The position numbers and the translations under genes are program-made. DNA of 64,000 bases from NCBI RefSeq assembly GCF_009193265.1, contig NZ_VZZZ01000007.1, forward strand, positions 1 to 64,000, read 5' to 3'. Source of the stretch: Marinobacter changyiensis. Its GTDB lineage: Bacteria; Pseudomonadota; Gammaproteobacteria; Pseudomonadales; Oleiphilaceae. The notes beneath the pieces are model-generated. The model worked only from the letters and a program-made list of their open reading frames with translations, was not told the DNA's origin and made no database searches. Positions 28,447 through 38,172 of this stretch are shown in pieces (position 1 is the first letter of the stretch; every line of letters begins with the position of its first letter).

Positions 28447-29397
28447 TTACCGGTTCGCCAGCCAGTGGCGCGCATCACGCATATCCTGTTCTATCTGGGC
28501 CTTGAGGGCGTCTAAGGACTCGAAACGCACTTCATCCCGTAACGGGTGTAAAAATGTCACTGTCAAACGCTGGCCATACAGTGTGCCAGCAAAGTCAAAA
28601 AGGTGCACTTCCAGCGAAGGCGCTTTGCCATCAACCGTAGGGCGCAGGCCAATGTTGGCAACGCCCGTTTGCGTGGTGCCATCGGGCAGCTCTGCACTGA
28701 CCACATAGACCCCTCTCAAGGCCGGGACATGCTTGAGCATGATGTTCGCCGTCGGCGCTCCGATCTCACGGCCCAGCTGTTTGCCGTAGACCACGCGACC
28801 GGAGATTGAATAAGGCGCACCCAAGAGCCCGGCAACCTCTTCCAGCTGGTTTTGCTGCAAACATTTGCGCACCCGTGAACTGCTGATGCGTTCGCCACCG
28901 GACATGACGGTGCGGGTGTTCTCGACCGTAAAACCGGCATCACGGCCTACCTGTTCCAGCAGGGCAAAATCACCGGAGCGATCACAGCCGAACCGGAAAT
29001 CGTCGCCCACCACCAGATGCCGGACCTGTAACCCGTCAATCAGGATATCCTTGATGAACCCCATGCCGGAATACTGGCGAAACTGTTCGTTAAATTTCAT
29101 GCACAGCACCACGTCGACGCCGAGGGCCGCCAGCGCCTCGAGTTTCTGGCGAAATTCCATCAATCTTGGCGGTGCATCCCGGCCCTGGAAAAACTCCCCG
29201 GGCTGGGGCTCAAAGATCATCACAACGCTCGGCAATCGAAGCTTCTCTGATTGCTCCTGCACCTGCTCAATAATGGTCTGGTGCCCGAGATGCACACCGT
29301 CGAAGTTACCGATGGTCGCTACACAGCCCTTGCCGAGAGACGCTCTGGTTTCCCCGGACATCGATTTCAGGTTAGTCAGGCCTCGGATCAGCCGCAT
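28447..29397 (-). CDS. ribF: Bifunctional riboflavin kinase / FAD synthetase
   Basis: Converts riboflavin to FMN and FMN to FAD. The N-terminal nucleotidyltransferase domain has GNFDGVHLGHQ and the later ISSSRVR segment. The C-terminal flavokinase domain has the GAPTANI motif and ends at about residue 310. The 316 residues are normal. It lies between murJ and ileS, an arrangement shared by many gammaproteobacteria. It uses the riboflavin made by the rib cluster at 42.3-45.1 kb. Confidence 0.96.
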   Translation of the reverse strand: MRLIRGLTNLKSMSGETRASLGKGCVATIGNFDGVHLGHQTIIEQVQEQSEKLRLPSVVMIFEPQPGEFFQGRDAPPRLMEFRQKLEALAALGVDVVLCMKFNEQFRQYSGMGFIKDILIDGLQVRHLVVGDDFRFGCDRSGDFALLEQVGRDAGFTVENTRTVMSGGERISSSRVRKCLQQNQLEEVAGLLGAPYSISGRVVYGKQLGREIGAPTANIMLKHVPALRGVYVVSAELPDGTTQTGVANIGLRPTVDGKAPSLEVHLFDFAGTLYGQRLTVTFLHPLRDEVRFESLDALKAQIEQDMRDARHWLANR

Positions 29398-29498
29398 GTA
29401 GAGCGCACCTTAAAGCGGGTGGTGGTGAGAAAACACGGGATTATAACCTATCTGCCCTGCGGCGATAAGGTTTGCCGGCCATACCGGACAATAGCCGG

Positions 29499-31100
29499 TC
29501 ACTTGAGACGGAAGTGACGTACCCGCACACCCGCCAGAGCCAGCGCAACAAAGTAAACCAGCGCGCCGGCCCCCACCAGAATCGCCATATCCGTCGCCCG
29601 CTGTATACCGCCCGCCGCCAGCCAGCTGTCCACGGGCGCCTGCAAATATACGATGATAGCGCCGAGGGCCGCGTTGGCGACCAGAAGCTGAAGCAGGAAT
29701 TTGCGCCAGCCCGGCTGGCTTCGCCACGCGCCTTCTTTTTTCAACCCGCGCCACAAGAGTCCGGCGTTAAGCCAGGCTGACAGCGAGGTGGCCAGCGCCA
29801 GGCCGGCGTGGGCGAGCGGAAAAATCAGTATCAGGTTCATCGCCATATTGGCGACCATGGCAATGATGCCAATCTTGACCGGGGTGCGAGTGTTCTGACG
29901 GGCAAAGTATCCCGGCGCCAGCACCTTGATCAGCATAAAGGCCAGCAGGCCCGCGGAGTAGGCCCTGAGACTCTGGGCCGACATGCCCACGTCCCTTGCG
30001 GTCACTTCCCCGTAATAGAACAGCGTCGCGATCAGCGGTTCCGCCAGCAACGCGAGCGCCAGGGCCGCCGGCAGACCAATCAACAACACGCCCCGCACCG
30101 CCCAGTCCAGCGTGGCGGTGAACTGATCAATGGATTCCGCGGCATGCTTTCTGGACAGGTTCGGCAGAATGACCGTAGCGATCGCAATGCCGAACACACC
30201 CAGCGGCAATTCAGCCAGGCGATCGGAGTAGTACAGCCATGACACACTGCCGGTCTGAAGGAAGGATGCCAGCACGGTATCGAGCAACAGGTTGATCTGA
30301 CTCACTGACACCCCGAACAGGGCTGGCGCCATCAGAGTCAGAATGCGCTTGACGCCTTCATGCCGGTAATCCACTTTTGCCCGGGGTAACAGCCCCAGTC
30401 GCATCAGGAACGGCAGCTGGAAGAACAATTGCAAAGCACCGGCAATCAACACCCCCCAGGCGAGGGCCATCACCGGAGTTTCCATCAGGGGTGACAGGAA
30501 CACCGCCGCCGCGATCATTGTGAGATTCAACAGCACCGGCGTAAACGCAGGTATCGCAAAGCGGTCGTAGCTGTTCAGGATCGAGCCGGCAAAGGCCGTC
30601 AGGGAAACCAGCAACAGGTAGGGAAAGGTAATCCGCAGCATATCGCTGGCCAGGGAGAACTTTTCAGCGTCACCCATAAAGCCCGGCGCAAAGACTGCGG
30701 TGAGTACCGGCGCCCCGAGCATCGCGATCAGGGTAACACCCAGCAGTACCAGCCCCAGTGAACCGGCCACCGCATTCACCAGACGCCGTACGTCGGTGAG
30801 GGACTGTTGCTGGCGGTAGGAAGACAGCACCGGCACGAAAGCCTGATTGAACGCGCCCTCGGCAAACAGTCGCCGGAGAAAGTTGGGGATCTTGAACGCC
30901 ACGAAAAACGCATCCGCGGCCGTGCCCGCGCCAAAATAGCGGGCAATCACCATATCCCGGACCAGACCGAGCACCCGGGACAACATTGTCATCACGCCCA
31001 CCACTCCGGATGATCTCAGCAAACCCGGCGCCTTCGGTGGCTCGGCAGGTGGGTTGTCAGCGGGTGGTTTGATCGACATCGGGGGATCGTCCTTGGTCAT
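29499..31100 (-). CDS. murJ: Lipid II flippase MurJ
   Basis: Polytopic MOP-superfamily transporter that moves lipid II across the inner membrane for peptidoglycan synthesis. About 14 hydrophobic segments are visible. The MurJ/MviN landmarks LSRVLGLVRDMVIARYFGAG and FLRRLFAEGAFNQAFVP lie in the N-terminal third. A proline-rich polar leader of about 25 residues precedes the first membrane segment; an internal ATG eight codons in (MSIKPPADNP) is an alternative start. The 533 residues are normal. It is followed by ribF after about 100 bases. Divergent rpsT lies upstream. Confidence 0.95.
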   Translation of the reverse strand: MTKDDPPMSIKPPADNPPAEPPKAPGLLRSSGVVGVMTMLSRVLGLVRDMVIARYFGAGTAADAFFVAFKIPNFLRRLFAEGAFNQAFVPVLSSYRQQQSLTDVRRLVNAVAGSLGLVLLGVTLIAMLGAPVLTAVFAPGFMGDAEKFSLASDMLRITFPYLLLVSLTAFAGSILNSYDRFAIPAFTPVLLNLTMIAAAVFLSPLMETPVMALAWGVLIAGALQLFFQLPFLMRLGLLPRAKVDYRHEGVKRILTLMAPALFGVSVSQINLLLDTVLASFLQTGSVSWLYYSDRLAELPLGVFGIAIATVILPNLSRKHAAESIDQFTATLDWAVRGVLLIGLPAALALALLAEPLIATLFYYGEVTARDVGMSAQSLRAYSAGLLAFMLIKVLAPGYFARQNTRTPVKIGIIAMVANMAMNLILIFPLAHAGLALATSLSAWLNAGLLWRGLKKEGAWRSQPGWRKFLLQLLVANAALGAIIVYLQAPVDSWLAAGGIQRATDMAILVGAGALVYFVALALAGVRVRHFRLK

Positions 31101-31187
31101 CGGGTAGCGGCGGCACGGAGTTTATCACAGGCTTTCAGACGGACCGAGAATCCACTGTGCACATCCGCCAACATACCCGCTCCAGAC

Positions 31188-31216
31188 TTGACATTACGGG
31201 CCTCACGCGGCATGAT
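31188..31216 (+). promoter_or_regulatory. Sigma70 promoter of rpsT
   Basis: Perfect -35 TTGACA (31188-31193), 17-base spacer and -10 CATGAT (31211-31216), 87 bases before the rpsT start codon. Confidence 0.7.
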
Positions 31217-31302
31217 CTCGCGTCATTTAATTCGAGGCGCTGGTTGTTCGCGCGCCCGCGATTGAACCAGAAACGCATTCAGTTCTTTTCAGGAGTTACA
31301 CG

Positions 31303-31572
31303 GTGGCAAATTCCCCGCAAGCCAAGAAGCGCGCACGTCAGAACGAGAACCATCGCAAGCATAACGCGAGCCTGCGTTCTATGGCGCGTACGTACATGAA
31401 GAAAGTCAATGCCGGCATTGAGTCCGGTAATTACGAACAAGCCCAGGCCGCTTACCAGCAATGTCAGCCAATTATGGACAGCATGGTAAACAAGGGTGTG
31501 TTCGAGAAGAATAAGGTTGCACGCCAGAAGAGCCGTATGGTCGCCAAGATCAAAGGCCTGAAGACCGCGTAA
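31303..31572 (+). CDS. rpsT: 30S ribosomal protein S20
   Basis: Primary 16S rRNA-binding protein of the small subunit. The sequence ANSPQAKKRARQNENHRKHN and the lysine/arginine-rich helices are diagnostic; the 89 residues are normal. The start codon is GTG, preceded by AGGAG. E. coli rpsT also uses a non-ATG start (TTG), which contributes to autoregulation, so the weak start may be functional here. It is monocistronic, with a promoter at 31188-31216 and a terminator at 31587-31612. It is divergent from murJ, as in P. aeruginosa. Confidence 0.98.
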   Translation: MANSPQAKKRARQNENHRKHNASLRSMARTYMKKVNAGIESGNYEQAQAAYQQCQPIMDSMVNKGVFEKNKVARQKSRMVAKIKGLKTA

Positions 31573-31586
31573 GCGATCTTTTGAAG

Positions 31587-31612
31587 AAAAACCGGCCCAG
31601 GCCGGTTTTTTT
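31587..31612. terminator. Intrinsic terminator between rpsT and proB
   Basis: AACCGGC/GCCGGTT stem with a CCAG loop, followed on plus by seven T. The minus side carries a run of A on plus (TTTTT on minus), so it may also serve proB. Confidence 0.9.
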
Positions 31613-31654
31613 ATGTCTGCAGTTAACGCTCTACCATCAGACCACCCTCTACTC

Positions 31655-32779
31655 TCAGACCACTACCAGGTTATCCCGATGAATCAACTCGGCGTCGGAA
31701 ATATAGCCCAGCACTTCGGTAATACGGTCACTTGAGCGCCCCGCGATGGCACGCGCCTCGTCGGCGTCGTAATTGACCAGCCCCCGGGCAACTTCACGGC
31801 CGGCGCCATCGGTGCAGGACACCATTTCCCCGCGCCGGAACTTGCCAGAAACCGACTTTACCCCTACCGGAAGCAAACTCCGCCCCCCCTGGCACAGCAC
31901 GCGAACAGCACCGTCATCCAGGATCAGGGTACCCCGGGTCTGCAGATGGCTGGCCAGCCACTGCTTGCGGGCCGCCAGCCGTCCCTGCTCCGGCAACAGC
32001 AGTGTGCCCAGTTGCTCGCCACTGCGAAGACGGGAAATTGCTCGCTCAAGGCGCCCACCCACAATCACCGTGAAGGCACCGGAGCGAGCCGCCAGCCGCG
32101 CTGCCCGAATCTTGGTCTGCATGCCCCCCCGACCAAGAACACCCGCACCACCGGCGGCCATGGCGTCAAGGCCGGTATCCCCGGCCTGGCGCTGGTCAAT
32201 CAGACGGGCATCCGGATGGTGCCTGGGGTCCCGATCGTATAGGCCCTGCTGATCGGTCAGGATAATCAACCCATCCGCCTCGACCAGGTTAGCAACCAGC
32301 GCTCCCAGGGTATCGTTATCACCAAAGCGGATTTCATCGGTTACCACGGTATCGTTTTCGTTGACGATCGGAACAACACCAAAATCCAGCAACGCACGCA
32401 GGGTACTGCGGGCATTCAGATAACGCTTGCGGTCTGACAGGTCATCATGGGTTAACAGGATTTGAGCAGAAGGCAAATTGTGACGCTTGAACTGGGCTTC
32501 CCAAATCTGGACCAGGCCCATCTGGCCGACGGCAGCGGCCGCCTGCAACTCGTGCAGTCGCTCCGGCCGTGCTTTCCAGCCCAGTCTGCTCATGCCCTCT
32601 GCCACCGCGCCAGAGGACACCACCACCACCTCGACACCGTCGCCGATCAGACCGGCAATCTGGTCCACCCAGCCGCCAAGGGCGTCAGCATCCAGGCCTT
32701 TGCCGTCGTTAGTCAGCAAGGCGCTGCCGATTTTTACCACCAGGCGGCGGGCACGGGTCAGTTGCGGGCGTTCAGTCAT
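31655..32779 (-). CDS. proB: Glutamate 5-kinase
   Basis: First step of proline synthesis: phosphorylates glutamate with ATP and is feedback-inhibited by proline. The amino-acid kinase domain (about 1-260) has [13 protein letters not shown] and the later NENDTV and GRGGMQTKI segments. The C-terminal PUA domain (about 285-365) is present, as in the E. coli-type enzyme. The 374 residues are normal. It follows cgtA by 45 bases in the rplU-rpmA-cgtA-proB order common to pseudomonads. Confidence 0.97.
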   Translation of the reverse strand: MTERPQLTRARRLVVKIGSALLTNDGKGLDADALGGWVDQIAGLIGDGVEVVVVSSGAVAEGMSRLGWKARPERLHELQAAAAVGQMGLVQIWEAQFKRHNLPSAQILLTHDDLSDRKRYLNARSTLRALLDFGVVPIVNENDTVVTDEIRFGDNDTLGALVANLVEADGLIILTDQQGLYDRDPRHHPDARLIDQRQAGDTGLDAMAAGGAGVLGRGGMQTKIRAARLAARSGAFTVIVGGRLERAISRLRSGEQLGTLLLPEQGRLAARKQWLASHLQTRGTLILDDGAVRVLCQGGRSLLPVGVKSVSGKFRRGEMVSCTDGAGREVARGLVNYDADEARAIAGRSSDRITEVLGYISDAELIHRDNLVVV

Positions 32780-32824
32780 GTCAGGCTCGTGTTACTTGCG
32801 ATCTTACTGGCGGTGTCACCGCTT

Positions 32825-34030
<1,206 letters not shown>

Positions 34031-34069
34031 TTACACATCCGGAAAACAGATTTTTTCTGGCTAACAACC

Positions 34070-34111
34070 AAAAAAGCCCCGCAAGCCTCAGAGAAGCACT
34101 GCAGGGCTTTC
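34070..34111 (-). terminator. Intrinsic terminator after rpmA
   Basis: On the minus strand AAGCCCTGCA pairs with TGCGGGGCTT (one mismatch) around a 16-base loop, then TTTT follows. It sits between rpmA and cgtA and probably limits readthrough from the ribosomal genes. Confidence 0.75.
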
Positions 34112-34138
34112 GGTCCTACCGAACCGGAGATCGACAGC

Positions 34139-34399
34139 TTATGCGGCTGGAACGATACTCACGAATTTGCGGCTATCAGGACCTTTGACTTCAAACTTGA
34201 CCTGACCGTCTGCTTTCGCAAACAGCGTGTGGTCACGGCCGAGGCCGACGTTCGAGCCAGCATGGAAACGAGTTCCGCGCTGACGGACGATGATGCTGCC
34301 CGCAGACACGCTTTCGCCGCCGAAGCGCTTGACACCAAGTCGTTTCGACTCGGAATCGCGACCGTTACGGGTACTACCTGCTGCTTTTTTATGAGCCAT
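34139..34399 (-). CDS. rpmA: 50S ribosomal protein L27
   Basis: L27 lies near the peptidyl-transferase centre. The start [20 protein letters not shown] and [22 protein letters not shown] are diagnostic; the 86 residues are normal. There is no Firmicute-type N-terminal cleavage extension. It is 36 bases after rplU in the same operon. Confidence 0.98.
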   Translation of the reverse strand: MAHKKAAGSTRNGRDSESKRLGVKRFGGESVSAGSIIVRQRGTRFHAGSNVGLGRDHTLFAKADGQVKFEVKGPDSRKFVSIVPAA

Positions 34400-34435
34400 T
34401 GCTAGCCTCCTTCATTTCGGGGGAAAACGAGAGCC

Positions 34436-34747
34436 TCAGCCCTTGATACCCGTGATCTTGACTTCAGTGTACCACTGACGGTGGCCCTGACGCTTCATGG
34501 AATGCTTGCGACGACGGAACTTGATGATATTGATTTTGTCCGCACGGCCGTGGCTTACCACTTCCGCTGTCACCTTTGCACCTTCGACTACAGGCGCGCC
34601 GATCTGAACAGTGTCGCCGTCTACAATCATCAGTACGCGGTCAAACTCAACGGCACCGCCGGTTTCAGTCTCAATTTTTTCGAGCTTCAGGGTTTCGCCT
34701 TCCACTACGCGATGCTGTTTGCCACCGCTTACGATTACTGCGTACAT
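34436..34747 (-). CDS. rplU: 50S ribosomal protein L21
   Basis: Binds 23S rRNA in the large subunit. The protein starts at [18 protein letters not shown], so I place the start at 34747; an upstream in-frame ATG at 34786 adds a tail with no family similarity. The C-terminal [16 protein letters not shown] motif is diagnostic. The 103 residues match L21. It is the first gene of rplU-rpmA and is divergent from ispB. Confidence 0.98.
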   Translation of the reverse strand: MYAVIVSGGKQHRVVEGETLKLEKIETETGGAVEFDRVLMIVDGDTVQIGAPVVEGAKVTAEVVSHGRADKINIIKFRRRKHSMKRQGHRQWYTEVKITGIKG

Positions 34748-34856
34748 GGTTATCTCCACTATTGACCCATCCCTGCTCTTATCCACCTGGTTCTAAGGGA
34801 AGCACTTCGGCGACCCTATAGCAGGGAGCGCAGGTTGGGATGAGTTTGGGCGCGTG

Positions 34857-34885
34857 ATTGTACGAAAAGCAAACCACTAATACAA
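34857..34885 (-). promoter_or_regulatory. Sigma70 promoter of rplU-rpmA
   Basis: On minus: -35 TTGTAT (34880-34885), 17-base spacer, -10 TACAAT (34857-34862). It lies about 110 bases before the rplU start, leaving a leader that could host autoregulation. Confidence 0.65.
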
Positions 34886-34891
34886 GCCAAG

Positions 34892-34920
34892 TTGACACTG
34901 ATACGCGCAATACCTAGCAT
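34892..34920 (+). promoter_or_regulatory. Sigma70 promoter of ispB
   Basis: Perfect -35 TTGACA (34892-34897), 17-base spacer, -10 TAGCAT (34915-34920), 49 bases before the ispB start. It is back to back with the rplU promoter, only 6 bases apart. Confidence 0.75.
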
Positions 34921-34968
34921 TGCGGCCAACCCGCCCTTTTTCATCGCTTAACTGACTGGATCAGCCGC

Positions 34969-35937
34969 ATGACAGCGCAGCGCATCTATGACACCGTCGC
35001 GGACGATTTCAGCCGCGTAAATGACCTGATTACCCACCGGCTATCGTCTGATGTGCCGCTGGTTGAGAAAATCGCCCAGTATATTGTAGAAAGCGGGGGC
35101 AAACGCCTGCGCCCTTTATTGGTGCTGTTAACCACCCGCGCCCTCGGGTATGAGAAGGACGACCACCTGAAGCTGGCGGCGGTGATTGAATTTCTGCATA
35201 CCGCCACCTTACTGCATGACGACGTGGTGGACACCTCGGACCTGCGACGGGGCAAAAAAACCGCCAACGCCCGCTGGGGCAACGCACCGAGCGTACTGGT
35301 CGGGGACTTCCTCTATTCCCGGGCCTTCCAGATGATGGTTGAACTCGACAGCATGCCGGTCATGAAGGTGCTTTCGAGCGCCACCGCGGTTATTGCAGAG
35401 GGTGAGGTCATGCAGCTGATGAACATAAAGAATCCGGATCTCAGCGAAGCGCAGTACATGACGGTCATTCACAATAAAACCGCCATGCTGTTCGAGGCCG
35501 CATCCCACTCTGGCGCTCTGCTTGCCAACGCAACGACTGACCACACCCTTGCCATGAAAGACTATGGCAAGCATCTGGGTCTGGCCTTTCAACTGGTGGA
35601 TGATGTTCTCGACTACCGGGGCGACGCCGAAGCCATGGGCAAAAACGTGGGCGATGATCTCGCAGAGGGCAAGACAACCTTGCCTCTGATTTATGCCATG
35701 CTCCATAGCAGTGACGACGACCGCAAACTCATCAGGACCGCTATCCGTCAGGGCGGACTGGATGACTTACCGGTCATCTTGGCCATTGTCGAGCGCTCCG
35801 GTGCCATCACCTACACGCTGGCGCGCGCGCAGGAGCAGGCTGACAAAGCCAGCAGGTGCCTCGAGGAGCTGCCGGAGTCGCCCCACAAGGACGCCCTCAG
35901 ACTACTGACCGAGGTTGCGGTGGCCCGATTGGCATAA
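34969..35937 (+). CDS. ispB: All-trans polyprenyl (octaprenyl) diphosphate synthase
   Basis: Makes the isoprenoid side chain of ubiquinone (and menaquinone where present). Both aspartate-rich motifs are present: LHDDVVDTSDLRRG (FARM) and QLVDDVLDYRGD (SARM), together with GGKRLRPLL. The 322 residues fit the family. Chain length (C40 or C45) cannot be read from sequence alone. The stop codon lies inside a 14-bp tandem duplication. It is divergent from rplU, as in P. aeruginosa and E. coli. Confidence 0.96.
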   Translation: MTAQRIYDTVADDFSRVNDLITHRLSSDVPLVEKIAQYIVESGGKRLRPLLVLLTTRALGYEKDDHLKLAAVIEFLHTATLLHDDVVDTSDLRRGKKTANARWGNAPSVLVGDFLYSRAFQMMVELDSMPVMKVLSSATAVIAEGEVMQLMNIKNPDLSEAQYMTVIHNKTAMLFEAASHSGALLANATTDHTLAMKDYGKHLGLAFQLVDDVLDYRGDAEAMGKNVGDDLAEGKTTLPLIYAMLHSSDDDRKLIRTAIRQGGLDDLPVILAIVERSGAITYTLARAQEQADKASRCLEELPESPHKDALRLLTEVAVARLA

Positions 35938-35951
35938 CCCGATTGGCATAA
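35924..35951 (+). repeat. 14-bp tandem duplication across the ispB stop codon
   Basis: CCCGATTGGCATAA occurs twice head to tail. The first copy encodes the last residues and stop of ispB; the second is noncoding. It looks like a recent slippage or duplication event. Confidence 0.9.
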
Positions 35952-35985
35952 AGGGTGACATGAAGGGTGGCCTGAAAGGCCCCCC

Positions 35986-36987
35986 CTAGCCCTCAAAGCC
36001 GGAACCCAGCTCACTACGATGATGGGGCGCGTCAAAATCAAGCGCCGGACCCACTGGTACAATCTGCGTGGGATTGATCGTCCGCTGACTGACGTAATAG
36101 TGCTGCTTGATCTGGCCGATATCCACTGTGCCGGCCACGCCCCTCACCTGGTAAAGATCTCTCAGATAGCCCGACAAATGCTCGAAATCTGCCAGTCTCT
36201 GGCGGTTGCATTTGAAGTGGCTGAAATACACCGCGTCAAAACGTATCAGCGTCGTAAACAGGCGCCAGTCCGCTTCGGTAATGCGACGCCCCACCAGGTA
36301 CCGCTGACGACCCAAGCGCGCCTCCAGCCAGTCCAGTGAATCAAACAGCTCCCCGTAAGCCTTTTCGTATACGTCCTGGGCGGTGGCAAAGCCCGCCTTG
36401 TAGACCCCGTTATTAACCGTGTCGTAGACCCGTTGGTTGACCTGGTCGATGTCCTCTTGCAGATCGGCAGGATAAAAATCCAGCTCCTGCCTTACACCCG
36501 CAATGCCGTTAAATGCCGAGTTGAGCATCCGGATAATATCTGCAGATTCGTTGCTGACGATGTCGCCCCTCTGTTTGTCCCACAGTACCGGCACGGTCAC
36601 CCGGCCGGTATAGTCCGGTGCAACTTTTGTATAGATTTCATGAAGAAAGCGGGCGTTGTTTATAAGGTCCCGGTGGGCAGAATCCTCAGGGCGAAATTCC
36701 CAACCGTTCTCAACCATGTCGGGATGCACAACCGACACCGTGATGTGTTTTTCGAGTCCTTTCAGAGCTCTGAAAATCAACGTCCGGTGAGCCCATGGGC
36801 AAGCCATGGACACATAAAGGTGGTAGCGACCGGACTCGGCCTTGAAACCGCCCTCCCCGGAAGGTCCGGCCGTCCCATCCGCCGTCACCCAGTTGCGAAA
36901 CCGGGCGCTTTCACGCTCGAATTTACCGCCGCTTTTTTTGGTGTCGTACCACTGGTCCTGCCACTTGCCATCCACTAATAAACCCAT
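35986..36987 (-). CDS. Glutathionyl-hydroquinone reductase (YqjG/ECM4-type GST)
   Basis: Xi-class glutathione transferase that uses glutathione to reduce glutathionyl-hydroquinones formed from quinones or aromatic substrates. The N-terminal segment GLLVDGKWQDQWYDTK and the active-site motif CPWAHR (Cys63) are the family signature. The C-terminal all-helical GST domain holds the YLVGRRITEADWRLF motif. The 333 residues are normal. The ribosome site (GGAGGAAAG) is strong. It is divergently oriented to a LysR regulator 158 bases away, which suggests that regulator controls it. Likely cytoplasmic and linked to quinone or redox stress. Confidence 0.92.
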   Translation of the reverse strand: MGLLVDGKWQDQWYDTKKSGGKFERESARFRNWVTADGTAGPSGEGGFKAESGRYHLYVSMACPWAHRTLIFRALKGLEKHITVSVVHPDMVENGWEFRPEDSAHRDLINNARFLHEIYTKVAPDYTGRVTVPVLWDKQRGDIVSNESADIIRMLNSAFNGIAGVRQELDFYPADLQEDIDQVNQRVYDTVNNGVYKAGFATAQDVYEKAYGELFDSLDWLEARLGRQRYLVGRRITEADWRLFTTLIRFDAVYFSHFKCNRQRLADFEHLSGYLRDLYQVRGVAGTVDIGQIKQHYYVSQRTINPTQIVPVGPALDFDAPHHRSELGSGFEG

Positions 36988-37145
36988 ACTTTCCTCCGGA
37001 ATTGTCCGGCTGGTATCTCGCTAGGCCGAGATCACAAGGCCGGACACACTAATACAGTTGAATTGATTAATGGATACAGGGTACCGTCGGAAGTCTGAGC
37101 CGAACAACCGATGTATTCTGGCCATCACATTCAGATTATTCGAAC

Positions 37146-38078
37146 ATGCATACAGCCATCACAATCGACGCCCTGAAAGTTCTCGATGCCATTGACCGCA
37201 GGGGCAGCTTTGCCGGTGCCGCCAATGAGTTGTTCCGGGTACCCTCAGCCATCAGCTACACCGTCCAGAAACTGGAAGAAGATCTGAATGTCGCGATTTT
37301 CGATCGCAGCGGTCACCGGGCGGCGCTAACCCCCGCAGGCCGATACCTTCTGAACGAAGGCCGGGCCTTGCTGGAAGCGACCGAAGCCCTCGCTCACACC
37401 ACCCGACAAGTTGCGAAGGGCTGGGAGACACGGCTCAGAATTGCGGTTAACTCGCTATTACCGGTAGATGCACTGTTCCCCGCCATTCATGAGTTCTACG
37501 CCCTGGATGTACCGGTGGAGGTTCAGCTGATCGAGGAAGTGTTCGCGGGCGCCTGGGATGCCCTGCAAAGTCGCCGGGTGGATCTGGTCTTCGGAGCAGA
37601 TCAGCTCAGCAAACCTGCCGGACCCTTTACCACCAAGGTGCTGGGAAAGATGCCGTTTGTCTACGCCGTCGCCCCCGACCACCCCCTGACCCAAGTGACG
37701 CACCCGTTGCTGGAAAACGATATTGCCAGATACCCGGCTGCGGTCGCTGCAGACAGCTCCAGAAGTCTGCCTGCGGGCTCGGCGGGTATTTTCCGCCGCC
37801 AGCGTACCCTGACAGTCACCAATATTGACCAGAAGATTGCGATCCAGGCGGCCGGGCTTGCGGTCGGCTGGCTGCCCGAGGCGCGCATTCGTGGCGAACT
37901 GGCAAAGGGCGACCTGGTCGCCGTTCCGGTTGCGGAAGGCCGGCAGCCGGTGGTGCTTCACCTTGCCAAACACAGTGACGACGTGGGCAAGGCACTGCTC
38001 TGGTTTTGGGATAAGCTTGGGGAAACCGCCGCTTTTTCAGACTGGCTCCAGCCAATGGACAGCAGAGCAGGCCGGTAA
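37146..38078 (+). CDS. LysR-family transcriptional regulator
   Basis: DNA-binding regulator. The N-terminal winged helix-turn-helix (about 5-65) has LDAIDRRGSFAGAANELFRVPSA followed by the linker helix VQKLEEDLNVAIFDR. The C-terminal effector-binding domain covers about 90-295. The 310 residues are normal. It is divergent from the glutathionyl-hydroquinone reductase gene, the classic arrangement in which a LysR protein regulates its neighbour. The ligand is not recognisable. The ribosome site is poor, so translation may be weak or the transcript short-leadered. Confidence 0.9.
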   Translation: MHTAITIDALKVLDAIDRRGSFAGAANELFRVPSAISYTVQKLEEDLNVAIFDRSGHRAALTPAGRYLLNEGRALLEATEALAHTTRQVAKGWETRLRIAVNSLLPVDALFPAIHEFYALDVPVEVQLIEEVFAGAWDALQSRRVDLVFGADQLSKPAGPFTTKVLGKMPFVYAVAPDHPLTQVTHPLLENDIARYPAAVAADSSRSLPAGSAGIFRRQRTLTVTNIDQKIAIQAAGLAVGWLPEARIRGELAKGDLVAVPVAEGRQPVVLHLAKHSDDVGKALLWFWDKLGETAAFSDWLQPMDSRAGR

Positions 38079-38172
38079 TCCGAGCACAGCCCAGGGAAAG
38101 ACAACCGGGTCAATTTTTCATTATCGCGGGCGGGGTATACTCGTGCCAACAGATCAAATCAGGGAGCCCTGA

